This document shows positions 16,452 through 25,226 of a stretch of 35,132 bases of DNA, one piece after another. Within the stretch, counting starts at the first letter, position 1, and each line of letters opens with the position of its first letter. Made by a program: the position numbers and the translations under genes. This DNA comes from Chloroflexota bacterium (GTDB lineage Bacteria; Chloroflexota; UBA11872), in the NCBI GenBank assembly GCA_022820025.1, contig JAJEGF010000007.1, positions 1-35,132 on the forward strand, written 5' to 3'. The notes below the pieces were generated by a model that searched no databases, was not told where the DNA came from, and saw nothing but the letters and a program-made list of their open reading frames with translations.

Positions 16452-18502
16452 CGAATCGGCCCGCCCAGCGCCGCGCGCAGCTCGGCCTCATTGGCCAGCG
16501 GAACGGTCGGCGGGGCGATATCCACCGGACCCAGCCAGACGTAGTCCACGCCCGGATGTGCAATGCCGGTCAGCTCGCCAACGGCGGTGAGCGGCCGATC
16601 GTCCGGTCGCAAGAACGTGATGTACGCCTGATAGGCGCCTGCTTCAGCCTCCGCGGGCACCCATAACGCGGTCCGCAACTGATGCACGTCGCCCGGCTGC
16701 CACTCCGACGTGCGACGCAGTTGGCGATCCTGGGCATAGAGATCCTTGGTATAGATCACACCGCTGGGCGTGCGCAGCCAAATTCGCAGACGGAGGTCGT
16801 AGTCCACCGCCTGCCGGGCACGGATCACAACCGTGAAGCGAACCCCGTCGCCTGCTTCGCGAGGTCCCTGGTCGGCCCGCGCTCCCGTGTACTGAATCAG
16901 ATCAATCTGAAAGTCGCGGCCGAGTTTGACGTGTCCGCGCCGGTTCACCAGATCCAATACGTTGGTCATATACAGTTGCAGAACGCCGTTCCGGTAGACC
17001 TCCGACCGGGCCTGCCACTGTGACGTCAGCCAGGCGGCGACATGCCCCTCGGGATCGGCCTGCTCAAGACCCGCCAGGACTACCCAGAGCCTTCGATGGT
17101 TGTTGGCAGCCCGCTCGAGTTTCCTGTTGACTTCCTTCGCCGTTACGGCCGGCGGTACTTCGTCTGGGAGAAACCAGACATCGACCTTGTCCAGGAAGTC
17201 CGGAAAGTAGTGGCGCCAATACCACCCCTGCCAGGGACCGGCCAGGACAACCGCATCCCTGAATTTGCCTTCGTCGCGACCCGGACGCCGGGGCCGGGCC
17301 AGGTTCTCAATGGTCGAGGTAATCGAGCGGTAGTCGCCGCGCCGGTAATCGTCAAAATAGGCGCGCGAGGCGTAGACGGGCCCCGCCAGACCCACGAGCA
17401 GCACGGCGGCAACCGGCGCCGCGACCCAGGCGCGGCGCGGCGCGAGACCCAGCGAGGCCGCCGCCAGGATTGCCAGCGCTGGAATGGCCGGCAGCAGGTA
17501 GCGGGCCTGATAGTCCTTGTCGAACACCAGCAGGATCACCAGGAATCCGATCACGGCCGCAATCTTTGCCAGCATCAGGCCGGCCGAGCGGCGCACGCCG
17601 GCCCAGGCGGCGCCCACCAGCGCGAGCGCACCGAGCACTCCGGCGACGTAGGCGCCGGCCCGCCCCCCGCCGCGTACCGTCGCATCGCCTACGAACACAT
17701 CCAGCCAGGCGCTGGACGCCACGTCCCGAATCAGGTCCAACCCAAGGCCGCCGGTCCCGAATGCGGGAAGACTGTCCTGAATGCCGCGAGCCAACAGAAT
17801 CCATGGCATTGCAATGGCCAGGCACGCCACCTGAACGGCGACGAAGGCCAGCACGCGGCCACGCTGGCGACTGAAGCGCCACGGAAGCGTCAGGTTCATG
17901 GCAACCAGGGCCAGCGCCGCGATGTAGTCCACGTAGGCGCCGACCACAATGGTCAGCGCCAGCCACGTCCAGTCGCGGCGGCGGCCATGTCGCATCGCTC
18001 GTTCGAACAGCCACAGCGCCAACGTGCCGAACAGGGCCGCGGCGGCGTACATTCGAGCCTCGCGGCTGAAGAAGATCAGCATTGGCGAGGCGGCTACCAC
18101 GGCAGCGGCAAACACGGCCGGCCACGGGCGCAGGTACATGCGCGCAAGCTGGTAGGTCGCGGGGATCAGCAGCACGCCAAACGGAACGGAGAGCCAGCGC
18201 ACGATTGGCTCCTGCTCGCCGAACCAGGTCGCCCAGTAGTGAAGGGCGATGTAGTAGAGCGGCGGGTGCTCAAACGGCGCCTCGGCAATGGCCGCGACGA
18301 TGTCCAGCGGGAGCGACCGTGCGTACCAGACCGCCGCAACTTCGTCGAAATCGAAGTCGCCCAGGTTTTGAAGTCGAAGACTGCGCAGCACGGCGCCGGC
18401 GACAACAACCGCCAGCAGCACGGTCATCGGCGTCACATGCCGTGCCAGCCGCTCCGCGAACCGGCGTCCACCGGTCGCGCCCACGCTAGGCCGAGTGGTC
18501 AT
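16448..18502 (-). CDS. Glycosyltransferase family 39/83-type membrane protein
   Basis: This 684-residue protein is a GT-C enzyme that takes sugars from polyprenyl-phosphate donors on the outer face of the membrane. The first loop has FDFDEVAAVWYARSL (Asp51, Asp53, Glu54), the catalytic acidic motif. HPPLYY (about residues 79-84) follows, then FFSREARMYA, all characteristic of ArnT/PMT-like proteins. About 10-12 helices extend to roughly residue 395; the C-terminal 280 residues are soluble and beta-rich. It overlaps the upstream GT4 gene by 17 bp and ends in the CTAG shared with the flippase stop. It is the last gene of the glycosyltransferase run that begins at 22223. Confidence 0.86.
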   Translation of the reverse strand: MTTRPSVGATGGRRFAERLARHVTPMTVLLAVVVAGAVLRSLRLQNLGDFDFDEVAAVWYARSLPLDIVAAIAEAPFEHPPLYYIALHYWATWFGEQEPIVRWLSVPFGVLLIPATYQLARMYLRPWPAVFAAAVVAASPMLIFFSREARMYAAAALFGTLALWLFERAMRHGRRRDWTWLALTIVVGAYVDYIAALALVAMNLTLPWRFSRQRGRVLAFVAVQVACLAIAMPWILLARGIQDSLPAFGTGGLGLDLIRDVASSAWLDVFVGDATVRGGGRAGAYVAGVLGALALVGAAWAGVRRSAGLMLAKIAAVIGFLVILLVFDKDYQARYLLPAIPALAILAAASLGLAPRRAWVAAPVAAVLLVGLAGPVYASRAYFDDYRRGDYRSITSTIENLARPRRPGRDEGKFRDAVVLAGPWQGWYWRHYFPDFLDKVDVWFLPDEVPPAVTAKEVNRKLERAANNHRRLWVVLAGLEQADPEGHVAAWLTSQWQARSEVYRNGVLQLYMTNVLDLVNRRGHVKLGRDFQIDLIQYTGARADQGPREAGDGVRFTVVIRARQAVDYDLRLRIWLRTPSGVIYTKDLYAQDRQLRRTSEWQPGDVHQLRTALWVPAEAEAGAYQAYITFLRPDDRPLTAVGELTGIAHPGVDYVWLGPVDIAPPTVPLANEAELRAALGGPIR

Positions 18503-19676
18503 ACGCGTCTAACGTCCGCCTGGCGATTTCCGACCAGGTGTGCCGGGCGGCGATAGCCTGGGCGCCCTCGGTCAGACGTTGCCGATGTCGCGGATTGTCT
18601 CGAATCCCCGCCAGGGCCTCCGCCAACCCGCCCTCATCGTGCGGCGCCACGAATCCCACTTCGTCGGCCTTCACGTCCACGGTCCCCTCCACCGGCGGAT
18701 AGGTGGTAATGACGGGAATACCGTGGGCCACGGCATTCATGAATGACCCGCGGCGAGCCGAGAGGCCGTCCAAAAACGGGAGGGCTATCGAATCGCACGC
18801 GACGAGCCAGCGCGAGATGAGGTCTGGCGGCAGCACACCCGTGTCGACCAGGCGAACCCCGTCGAATGTGTGCGTGGCCACCGCGGGCTCCGCCCGTCGC
18901 TCGTTGGTTGGCGGTTCCGCCGCCCCGATCAAGGCCAGCAGCGTCTGCGGCCCAGCCAGTTCAGGACGCCGCAGGGCCCCGGCCAGCACGCCCACGCCCT
19001 TGCTGCGCTGCCGGAAGCCGAAATAGCCAACGATGAAGTCCTCGCGATTGAGACCCAGAGCCGCCCGCGCGGCACATCGATTGCCTGCGCCGGCGGGCGG
19101 CTCGATCGTGGGTCCGGCCGGAATCCAGAATGCCCGCGCCTCATGGTCAACCTGCGCCACGGCCCGGCGCCGGTCCAATTCGTCAACGTAGAGCGCGGCG
19201 TGGGCGGACCTGGCGAGACCGAAAACCACGCGAGCCCGCAGCCAACCAGCCTTGGGAAACAGATACGGCTGCAACAAGTCGTGGAAGGTCACGACCAGCC
19301 GGCCGGGAATCCCGGCAAGGCGCAGGGCGTGTCCCAGGCCCATCAGTTCTCCGGGTCGCGCAAATGCCCCGGCCTGGTAGTGCATGTGAATCACGTCGGG
19401 CTGAAGCCGCCTGGCCAGGCGAAGCGTGCTCCGGAGCGCCTGCAGCGGCACCCGGTTGGCAACCGCGTAAACGTTCGCAGCCGGATCGCTGGTGGCTCGG
19501 GACTCGGTTGCCACGTCACACGCGACGCCGCATGCGGCCAGTGCCGCCGCCAACCTGGCCACGTGATCGCCCACGCCGCCAACGAATGGCGGAAACTCAC
19601 CCGTGACGAAGAGGACGCGGCGAGTTGGCCTCACCCCCACATCGGCGCCTAACGCCGCCACCCGGTCCACTGCCAC
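18486..19676 (-). CDS. Glycosyltransferase family 4
   Basis: This GT-B glycosyltransferase is about 396 residues. The N-terminal half has RRVLFVTGEFPPFVGGVGDH, the glycine-rich loop after the first strand, and PDVIHMHYQAGAF. The C-terminal half has DFIVGYFGFRQRSKGVGVL and ALPFLDGLSARRGSFMNAVA, which replaces the usual E-x7-E sugar-nucleotide motif, followed by GIPVITTYP. The start is ambiguous among GTG codons: 19676 overlaps the previous gene by 28 bp, while 19670, 19640 and 19634 are also in frame. It is sandwiched between a GT2 and the GT39 gene in an overlapping operon. The sugar and acceptor are unknown. Confidence 0.85.
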   Translation of the reverse strand: MAVDRVAALGADVGVRPTRRVLFVTGEFPPFVGGVGDHVARLAAALAACGVACDVATESRATSDPAANVYAVANRVPLQALRSTLRLARRLQPDVIHMHYQAGAFARPGELMGLGHALRLAGIPGRLVVTFHDLLQPYLFPKAGWLRARVVFGLARSAHAALYVDELDRRRAVAQVDHEARAFWIPAGPTIEPPAGAGNRCAARAALGLNREDFIVGYFGFRQRSKGVGVLAGALRRPELAGPQTLLALIGAAEPPTNERRAEPAVATHTFDGVRLVDTGVLPPDLISRWLVACDSIALPFLDGLSARRGSFMNAVAHGIPVITTYPPVEGTVDVKADEVGFVAPHDEGGLAEALAGIRDNPRHRQRLTEGAQAIAARHTWSEIARRTLDAYDHSA

Positions 19677-20590
19677 AGAGTGACGGCCGCGATCTGGCGA
19701 AGTTCACGCCGGGCTTCGGCGCGCGCCGGCGGACGCAGCAGCCGCACGAGCTGCTCCAGCAGACGCAGCACGCCGGTCATTGCCACGAACAGGCGCATCA
19801 GCGCAGCCACCGGCCAGCCCCAGGTCTTGGTCACGTAGCGGTAGCGGCTGTGAAAGAAACGCCGCTCGCGGGCAATCGGGTCCTGTTCGGAACTTGCCCC
19901 GCCGCGGTGTCGAACGCTTGCATTCCGCGTGACGCCGCAGCGCCAGCCGCGAACGCCAAGCTCGCGCAGCAGGTCCACTTCTTCCGCATACATCTCGTAG
20001 CCGACGTCGAACCCGCCCGTTTCGGCCAGCGCGCGGCGCCGAAAGCACAGGCAAGCGCCGGTTAGCCACTCGGGATCATCGTCCGCCCCGTCGCGCATGT
20101 AGTACCGGCGCAACGCCGGCAGATCTGGCATGAACCGTTCGACCACCGTTCCATCCGTCACCGCCGCCGCCAAGGTAGGCAGGCGACGCCCGGGCCAGGC
20201 CGCCGGCCTGCCGTCCGCCGCGTGCATTGGAGCCACGCACGCCATATCCGGCTCACGCTCGAGATGGGTCAGCATCGCCCCCAGCGCGCCCGATTCCAGG
20301 TGCGCATCCGGATTGATCAGCAGCACCGCGTCACCCGTAGCCTCGGCAATCCCGATGTTGGCGGCCGCGCCGAATCCCAGGTTGCGATGGGCCTGAACGA
20401 GGCTGACCCGTGGAAACTGCTCACGGACGATCTCCACGGTCGCATCGCCGGAATCATTGTCGACCACAATGATGTCAAGGTCTCCTGGAGTCTCATCTTC
20501 GGCGTCGAACAGAGCTGCCAGGCACGGCTCGATGTCGGCCGCGGAATTCCAGGTCACGACCACCGCCGTGACCGACCGAAGCGGCCTCAC
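19649..20590 (-). CDS. Glycosyltransferase family 2 (rhamnosyltransferase-like)
   Basis: This 313-residue GT-A enzyme starts at the GTG at 20590, which forms a 4-bp GTGA overlap with the stop of the previous gene; a longer start at 20650 would overlap it by 64 bp. Motifs are VTAVVVTWNSAADIEPCL, DIIVVDNDSGD, NLGFGAAANIGIAEATG and VLLINPDAHL (the NPD metal-site variant). GYEMYAEEVDLLREL is the acceptor/catalytic-base segment typical of WbbL-like rhamnosyltransferases. A C-terminal amphipathic and hydrophobic region (WGWPVAALMRLFVAMTGVL) suggests membrane association. It probably adds a sugar to a lipid-linked surface glycan. Confidence 0.87.
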   Translation of the reverse strand: MRPLRSVTAVVVTWNSAADIEPCLAALFDAEDETPGDLDIIVVDNDSGDATVEIVREQFPRVSLVQAHRNLGFGAAANIGIAEATGDAVLLINPDAHLESGALGAMLTHLEREPDMACVAPMHAADGRPAAWPGRRLPTLAAAVTDGTVVERFMPDLPALRRYYMRDGADDDPEWLTGACLCFRRRALAETGGFDVGYEMYAEEVDLLRELGVRGWRCGVTRNASVRHRGGASSEQDPIARERRFFHSRYRYVTKTWGWPVAALMRLFVAMTGVLRLLEQLVRLLRPPARAEARRELRQIAAVTLWQWTGWRR

Positions 20591-21360
20591 CCGGCCGTCC
20601 CTGCGCCGTCCGCCTTCCAGCGTGCGCGCAGAGCCCGCTGAACCCGCCATTCATGCTCCGCCATCAGGGTGGCCAGCAGCACGCCAACGCCCCGATCCTG
20701 GTACCCGCGCAAGCTGACCAGCCGTCGCCAGAACTCGCGCAGGGGTTGCAGCGCAACCGCCGTGCGTCGCCGTCGCGTACCGGACCTGTAGAGGTCATCG
20801 GCCACCGCGTCGGCGTAGCGCCGCTGACGCGCCCGGAACTGGGCCACGCTCGTATAGCTCAGATGCTCCAGATGGTGCTCCATTCGTCCGACGGTCCCGG
20901 TCACGTGCACCAGTTCGTGTACCGGCCGATCGGATACGTAGGCGGCGTGGTGCCGGTTCATGATTCGCAGCTGGTCATCGGGCCACCACCCGGCCCCGCG
21001 CATCCACCGGCCAAAGATGCGGTTGCGGCGCGGAACCCAGTACCCGGCAAATGCTTCCGTTCCCACTCGTGTCCGGATTTCCAGGCTGAGATTCGGTGGA
21101 ACCCGTTCGTCAGCATCAACGAATACCACCCAGTCATGCACGGCCAGGCGCAGTCCGGCGTTGCGCTGGTCGGGAAAGTCGGTCCAGTTGCGCTCGATCA
21201 GGCGAACGTCGGGCGGCAGCCCCTGGGTGGTTCCGTCCGTACTGAATGCGTCCATGACCAACCGTTCATCGGCCCAGGCCAGGGTGGCCAGGCAGTCGGC
21301 AAGGTTGGCCGTCTCGTTTCTCGCGATAACGATTGCGCTGATCGCCGCCATCGCAGTCAC
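20587..21360 (-). CDS. Glycosyltransferase family 2 (WaaE/KdtX-like)
   Basis: This 257-residue GT-A enzyme is of the lipooligosaccharide-core type. Its N terminus, ISAIVIARNETANLADCL, leads to WADERLVMDAFSTDGT, the counterpart of the typical WADEIVVVDSGSTD. It has FPDQRNAGL, the metal-binding VFVDADERV, and GYWVPRRNRIFGRWM with the diagnostic WWPDDQLRIM and HLEHLSYTS segments. The start GTG at 21360 overlaps the previous stop as GTGA; an ATG at 21351 is the alternative. It is part of the overlapping glycosyltransferase operon. Confidence 0.87.
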   Translation of the reverse strand: MTAMAAISAIVIARNETANLADCLATLAWADERLVMDAFSTDGTTQGLPPDVRLIERNWTDFPDQRNAGLRLAVHDWVVFVDADERVPPNLSLEIRTRVGTEAFAGYWVPRRNRIFGRWMRGAGWWPDDQLRIMNRHHAAYVSDRPVHELVHVTGTVGRMEHHLEHLSYTSVAQFRARQRRYADAVADDLYRSGTRRRRTAVALQPLREFWRRLVSLRGYQDRGVGVLLATLMAEHEWRVQRALRARWKADGAGTAG

Positions 21361-22223
21361 TCCGGCTTCAGGGCCACCTGGGCCGCGGCGTAGGCCTCAC
21401 GACGAGGTCCAGGCAAGCGTGCGCGAACCCCAAGCCCCAGCCACATCAAGCCGATGGCGATGCTTGCCATTGGACGGGGGCCGTGCTGTCGGTACCACCG
21501 CGCCCGACTGCGAAAGAGTTCCGGCAGCATCTCCAGGTCGCGGTCGGCGGTTGTCGACGCGCGGATATGCGTGACCTGGGCCGTGGGCACGTAGCGAACC
21601 CGCCAGCCGTCGTCCCAGAACCGCCGGCACAGATCCACCTCCTCCGCATACATCCAGTAGGCCGACGAAAACCCACCCACCAGGTCCAGCGCCCGACGCC
21701 GCATCAGCATGAACGCGCCCAGCACATAACCCACGTCCCGCACGGGCCCGTTCGACCAGAGCCGCCCATTCAGGCGGGATCCGCGAAGCCGAGCCGGCAG
21801 CGGCAGAAGATCGAAGACCGCCTGCCCAAGCCCCGGAAAAGCAAACGCGGAATCCTGGGGAGAACCGTCCGTATTCAGCAGCATCGGCCCAACGCACGCC
21901 ACGTCTGGCGCGTCGTCGATTGACTTGGCCAACGCCTCCAGGGCGCCGGGATGCACCCAGACATCGGGGTTGGCAACCAGGACCAGCGGCGCTCGACCCA
22001 GGGCGACGCCGGCATTTGCAGCCACGCCGTAACCCGGATTGTCGGGCCGAGGCAATAACCGCGCGTCAAGCGTGGCGTCGTCGCAAAGAGCGGCCACCGC
22101 CGGATCGCCGGCGGTGTCCACAATCGTGAGCGACTGCACCAGGCCGCCCGCCGAGCGGATGCTGGCAGCCGCGCGGCCTGCCACTGCCGCCTGCCCGTGA
22201 GCCACGACCACGGCATCGATCAT
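21357..22223 (-). CDS. Glycosyltransferase family 2
   Basis: This 288-residue GT-A enzyme begins at the ATG at 22223. Motifs are MIDAVVVAHGQAAVAGRA at the first strand (somewhat divergent from the usual Y/WN loop) and RPDNPGYGVAANAGVALG. LVLVANPDVWVHPGAL is the NPD site, and YVLGAFMLMRRRAL leads to SSAYWMYAEEVDLCRRFWDD with the acidic catalytic segment. It is the first gene of the glycosyltransferase run, 65 bp downstream of rplL on the same strand, so read-through from the ribosomal operon is possible. It is similar in layout to the GT2 at 19649-20590. Confidence 0.86.
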   Translation of the reverse strand: MIDAVVVAHGQAAVAGRAAASIRSAGGLVQSLTIVDTAGDPAVAALCDDATLDARLLPRPDNPGYGVAANAGVALGRAPLVLVANPDVWVHPGALEALAKSIDDAPDVACVGPMLLNTDGSPQDSAFAFPGLGQAVFDLLPLPARLRGSRLNGRLWSNGPVRDVGYVLGAFMLMRRRALDLVGGFSSAYWMYAEEVDLCRRFWDDGWRVRYVPTAQVTHIRASTTADRDLEMLPELFRSRARWYRQHGPRPMASIAIGLMWLGLGVRARLPGPRREAYAAAQVALKPE

Positions 22224-22251
22224 GCTCGGCCGACCTCATCCTTCTCGGATC

Positions 22252-22274
22252 GCGGGCGACGGCACGCCGCCCGC
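22252..22274 (-). terminator. GC-rich hairpin after rplL (possible weak terminator)
   Basis: GCGGGCG (22252-22258) and CGCCCGC (22268-22274) form a 7-bp perfect stem with a 9-nt loop, 14 nt beyond the rplL stop. No T-run follows on the minus strand, so it would be an inefficient intrinsic terminator, an RNA-stability element, or a pause that lowers expression of the glycosyltransferase genes relative to rplL. Confidence 0.35.
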
Positions 22275-22288
22275 CTGTGCCGTAAGCG

Positions 22289-22669
22289 CTACTTCACCTC
22301 GACGGTCGCGCCCACCTCTTCCAGCTTGGCCACCATGGCGTCGGCTTCCTCGCGCGACAGGCCATCCTTGATCGTGCCCGGCGCGGCGTCCACCACCGCC
22401 TTCGCCTCGCGGAGTCCAAGACCCGTGATCTCACGCACGGCCTTGATGACCTGGATCTTGCGTTGGCCGGCGCTGCTGATCTCCACCGAGAACTCCGTCT
22501 GCTCGACTTCGACAGCCGCCGCGCCATTGTCGGCCGGCATGGCCGCCACGGCCATCGGCGCGCCGGAAACGTTGTACTTGTCCTTCAACGCCTCCACCAA
22601 CTCCGAGAGCTCCAGCACCGTCATCGAGTCCAGCGACTCCAGAATGTCGTCCTTCGTGACCTTGGCCAT
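22289..22669 (-). CDS. rplL: 50S ribosomal protein L7/L12
   Basis: This 126-residue protein forms the flexible stalk dimers that recruit translation factors. It has the N-terminal dimerisation domain ([20 protein letters not shown]) and an Ala-rich hinge. The conserved C-terminal domain has [40 protein letters not shown] and the ending VGATVEVK. It starts at the ATG at 22669, sharing its A with the TAA stop of rplJ (TAATG), which implies translational coupling. Length is standard. Confidence 0.97.
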   Translation of the reverse strand: MAKVTKDDILESLDSMTVLELSELVEALKDKYNVSGAPMAVAAMPADNGAAAVEVEQTEFSVEISSAGQRKIQVIKAVREITGLGLREAKAVVDAAPGTIKDGLSREEADAMVAKLEEVGATVEVK

Positions 22670-23205
22670 TACGCGCCTCCTTCGGCAGCTTGCAGCTGGT
22701 CAACGCGCTCCTGCAGCGCGTACACCAGTCCTGAAATCAATCCATCCAATGTATGCACCAAATTGGAAATCGGTGCGCCAATCGCCCAGACCACTTCGGC
22801 GTTGAGCTGCTCACGGCCCGGAATCGCCGCCAGTTTCAGCACCCGATCGCCATCCAGCACCTCGCCGTTTAGCGCCCCGCCGCGAATCTCAACGGTCGGG
22901 TGCTGCTGCGCGAAGTCGCGCAGCGCGCGCGCCGCGGCCGGCACGTGCTCGCCACTGAAGGTGAACGCCGACTGCCCGTTGAGCAGCGCGTCCAGGCCCT
23001 GGATCCCGGCCCGGTCAGCCGCGAGCGCGGCGAGGTTGTTCTTGACGACTCGAATCGTCGCGCCCGACGCCCGCACTTGCGTTCGCAGCTCCTGCTGATC
23101 GGCGACCGACAGATTGGCAAACCCGGACACAATACTGAGTGAGGCCGACGCCAACTGGTCGGCGAGCGCGTCTACCACGACGGCCTTTTCCGCACGTGTC
23201 GCCAC
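22669..23205 (-). CDS. rplJ: 50S ribosomal protein L10
   Basis: This 178-residue protein anchors the L7/L12 stalk to 23S rRNA. The GTG at 23205 is chosen: GGAGGAG lies about 6 nt upstream and it gives the typical N terminus [18 protein letters not shown]; the TTG at 23232 lies upstream of that ribosome site. [17 protein letters not shown] and [12 protein letters not shown] are the conserved rRNA-binding segments. The C-terminal helix [20 protein letters not shown] binds L12 dimers. A leader upstream is predicted to mediate autoregulation by the L10-L12 complex. Confidence 0.95.
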   Translation of the reverse strand: MATRAEKAVVVDALADQLASASLSIVSGFANLSVADQQELRTQVRASGATIRVVKNNLAALAADRAGIQGLDALLNGQSAFTFSGEHVPAAARALRDFAQQHPTVEIRGGALNGEVLDGDRVLKLAAIPGREQLNAEVVWAIGAPISNLVHTLDGLISGLVYALQERVDQLQAAEGGA

Positions 23206-23282
23206 TGGCAACTCCTCCGTTGGAATGGACAAAACAAAATCGAACGGCGCGCCGGGTCGGCTTACCGCTCGATCATCCGTTC

Positions 23283-23340
23283 GCGCCTCGGCGGGCTCTC
23301 TCGACGCGAGAGATTGCTTGGCCCGCTGTCTCCGGCTATG
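23283..23340 (-). promoter_or_regulatory. Ribosomal protein L10 leader (autoregulatory RNA element)
   Basis: In the 170-bp gap between rplA and rplJ, the minus strand carries GGAGACAGCGGGC, then a perfect hairpin TCTCTCG-CGT-CGAGAGA, then GCCCGCCGAGGC. The GACAG / GCGGGC ... GCCCGC / CGAGG arrangement matches the kink-turn-containing consensus of the L10 leader known from many bacteria. There, free L10-L12 binds to repress expression. The identification is by recognition of the consensus core, not by a covariance search. Confidence 0.8.
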
Positions 23341-23375
23341 CAGCTGTTGGGGTCAGGGTCGAACTGGGCTCCTGT

Positions 23376-24092
23376 CTACTCCATCGCCGCGGCCGCTTCG
23401 GCCAGCGCGGCCTGCGGGTCCAGGCGGATGCCCGGGCCCATGCTCGAACAGATGCTCATTGTACGGATGTACGATCCCTTGGCGGCGCTGGGACGCGCCC
23501 GTATCACGGCGTCGATCAGAATGCGCAGGTTCTCGATCAGCGCCTGGCGCCCCATCGAGGCTCGGCCCGCCACCACGTGCAGATTGGCCAACCGGTCCAC
23601 GCGAAACTCCACGCGGCCTGCCTTGAGTTCCTTCACCACGCGCCCCACGTCGTTCGTCACCGTCCCGGCGCGCGCATTCGGCATCAGCCCGCGCGGTCCG
23701 AGGATTCGGCCCAGCGGGCCAATAATCCGCATGTTGTCCGGCGTCGCCACGGCCGCGTCAAAGTCAAGCCAGCCACCGCGAATCCGCTCGGCCAATTCGT
23801 CGGTGCCCACCTCATTCGCGCCGGCGTCGCGCGCCTCCTGCGCCCGGTCACCGCTGGCGAATACGATGATGCGCTGCTCCTTGCCGGTGCCATTCGGCAG
23901 CGTCACAGTGCTGCGCACTTGCTGATCGGCGTGCGTGGGATCGACGCTCAGATTGGCGTGGAACTCCACGGATTCATCAAACTTGGCCATCGGCAAGCCC
24001 AAGAGCACGTCGACCGCGTCACCCAGCGAGTGTTGGGCATTGCGGTCCACGCCTGCTCGCGCCTGCTGATACCTCCGGCTGCCTCGCGCCAT
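23376..24092 (-). CDS. rplA: 50S ribosomal protein L1
   Basis: This 238-residue protein of the mobile L1 stalk has FDESVEFHANLSVDPTHADQ, VTLPNGTGKEQRIIVFA, GPLGRILGPRGLMPN and GTVTNDVGRVVKELKAG, all conserved. The ATG at 24092 is chosen over the TTG at 24098, which would overlap rplK; the former leaves a 2-bp gap. Length is slightly over the usual 230. It likely also binds its own mRNA in the rplKA unit as in other bacteria, though I see no specific mimic site here. Confidence 0.96.
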   Translation of the reverse strand: MARGSRRYQQARAGVDRNAQHSLGDAVDVLLGLPMAKFDESVEFHANLSVDPTHADQQVRSTVTLPNGTGKEQRIIVFASGDRAQEARDAGANEVGTDELAERIRGGWLDFDAAVATPDNMRIIGPLGRILGPRGLMPNARAGTVTNDVGRVVKELKAGRVEFRVDRLANLHVVAGRASMGRQALIENLRILIDAVIRARPSAAKGSYIRTMSICSSMGPGIRLDPQAALAEAAAAME

Positions 24093-24094
24093 GC

Positions 24095-24520
24095 TCAATC
24101 CTCGACTTCGATGCCCATGCTGCGGGCGGTGCCGGCCACAATCTTCATGGCCGCCTCGACTTCATAAGCGTTCAGATCCGGCATTTTGATCTCGGCGATC
24201 TCGCGAACCTGCGCCTCGGTGACCGTTCCCACCTTTTCCCGGTTCGGCTCACCCGAGCCCTTGTCCACCCCCGCGGCCTTCCGAAGCAGATCGGCCGCCG
24301 GCGGCGTCTTGGTGATAAAGGTGAACGAACGGTCCTCGTAGATCGTGATCTCGGCCGGGATCACCGAGCCCATCTGCTCGCGCGTTCGCTCGTTGTAGGT
24401 CTTGGTGAACTCGATGATGTTCACCCCGTAGCCGCCCAGGGCCGGACCCACGGGCGGAGCCGGCGTCGCCTGCCCGGCTTCCAATTGCAGCGTAATTGTC
24501 GCGAGAACCCGTCGTGCCAT
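24095..24520 (-). CDS. rplK: 50S ribosomal protein L11
   Basis: This 141-residue protein of the GTPase-associated centre has [12 protein letters not shown] (the proline-rich loop that binds thiostrepton), [20 protein letters not shown] and [12 protein letters not shown], all standard. One oddity: the usual GQHGVN/GQQGVN after ALG is GGYGVN here (Gly30, Tyr31). It begins at the ATG at 24520, 18 bp after nusG, in the conserved nusG-rplK-rplA order. Confidence 0.97.
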   Translation of the reverse strand: MARRVLATITLQLEAGQATPAPPVGPALGGYGVNIIEFTKTYNERTREQMGSVIPAEITIYEDRSFTFITKTPPAADLLRKAAGVDKGSGEPNREKVGTVTEAQVREIAEIKMPDLNAYEVEAAMKIVAGTARSMGIEVED

Positions 24521-24538
24521 GGTTCGTAAGCCGCCTGG

Positions 24539-25207
24539 TTAGATGATGGACCCGCCGCCGGATTTTTCGACCTGGAGGAAATCCAGTTCAACCGGCGTGT
24601 CGCGTCCAAAGAATGAAACCAGCACCCGCAGGCGCTCCTTGTCTTCCATCACCTCGTCCACCGTGCCAAAGAAGTCGGTGAACGGCCCATCGATAATCTT
24701 CACTCGCTCGCCGATCTGGATGCGGACTTCCGGCCGCTGGCCCTCGCCCTCCATCTGCCGGAAAATCGTGCTCGCCTCATCGGGTGAGAGCGGAATCGGC
24801 TTGTGACCGGACCCGGCGTCCGCGCCCACGAAGTTCACCACGCCCGGCGTGTTGCGTACGACCTGCCAGGCGGCGTCCGCCTCATGCTTGGCTTGCGGGT
24901 CGCTCGAGTTCTTGGTCTCGTCCAGCGACAGCATCTGCACCAGCACGTAGCCGGGGTACATCTTGCGCTTCACGGTCCGCCGCTGCCCGTGGCGTGACTC
25001 CTCGACTTCCTCCTCGGGCACCACGATTCGGAAGACCTTGTCCGTAGCCTCCATGGAGCGCACGCGCTGCTCCATATTCTGCTTGACCTTGGCTTCGTAG
25101 CCCGAGTACGTGTTCACCACGTACCACTCGGCGTCGGCGGGAATCGGCCGATCCGGCGAACTGTCGTCGACGGGTACCTGGGCGGCTGCTTGACCTGCCT
25201 CAGCCAT
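24539..25207 (-). CDS. nusG: Transcription termination/antitermination factor NusG
   Basis: This 222-residue protein has the NGN domain ([46 protein letters not shown]) and the C-terminal KOW domain ([20 protein letters not shown], then [19 protein letters not shown]). A charged insertion of about 15 residues ([18 protein letters not shown]) lies between VLVQM and [10 protein letters not shown] compared with E. coli NusG. The acidic N-terminal 25 residues are also extra. NusG binds RNA polymerase and couples transcription to ribosomes or Rho. It lies directly after secE, 19 bp apart. Confidence 0.97.
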   Translation of the reverse strand: MAEAGQAAAQVPVDDSSPDRPIPADAEWYVVNTYSGYEAKVKQNMEQRVRSMEATDKVFRIVVPEEEVEESRHGQRRTVKRKMYPGYVLVQMLSLDETKNSSDPQAKHEADAAWQVVRNTPGVVNFVGADAGSGHKPIPLSPDEASTIFRQMEGEGQRPEVRIQIGERVKIIDGPFTDFFGTVDEVMEDKERLRVLVSFFGRDTPVELDFLQVEKSGGGSII

Positions 25208-25226
25208 CAGCTTCCCGTGCCTTCCA

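Noticed and set aside
17042..18556. 504-codon plus-strand open frame
   Set aside because: It mirrors the GT39-type gene, which has clear catalytic motifs on the minus strand; composition here is unlike a protein.
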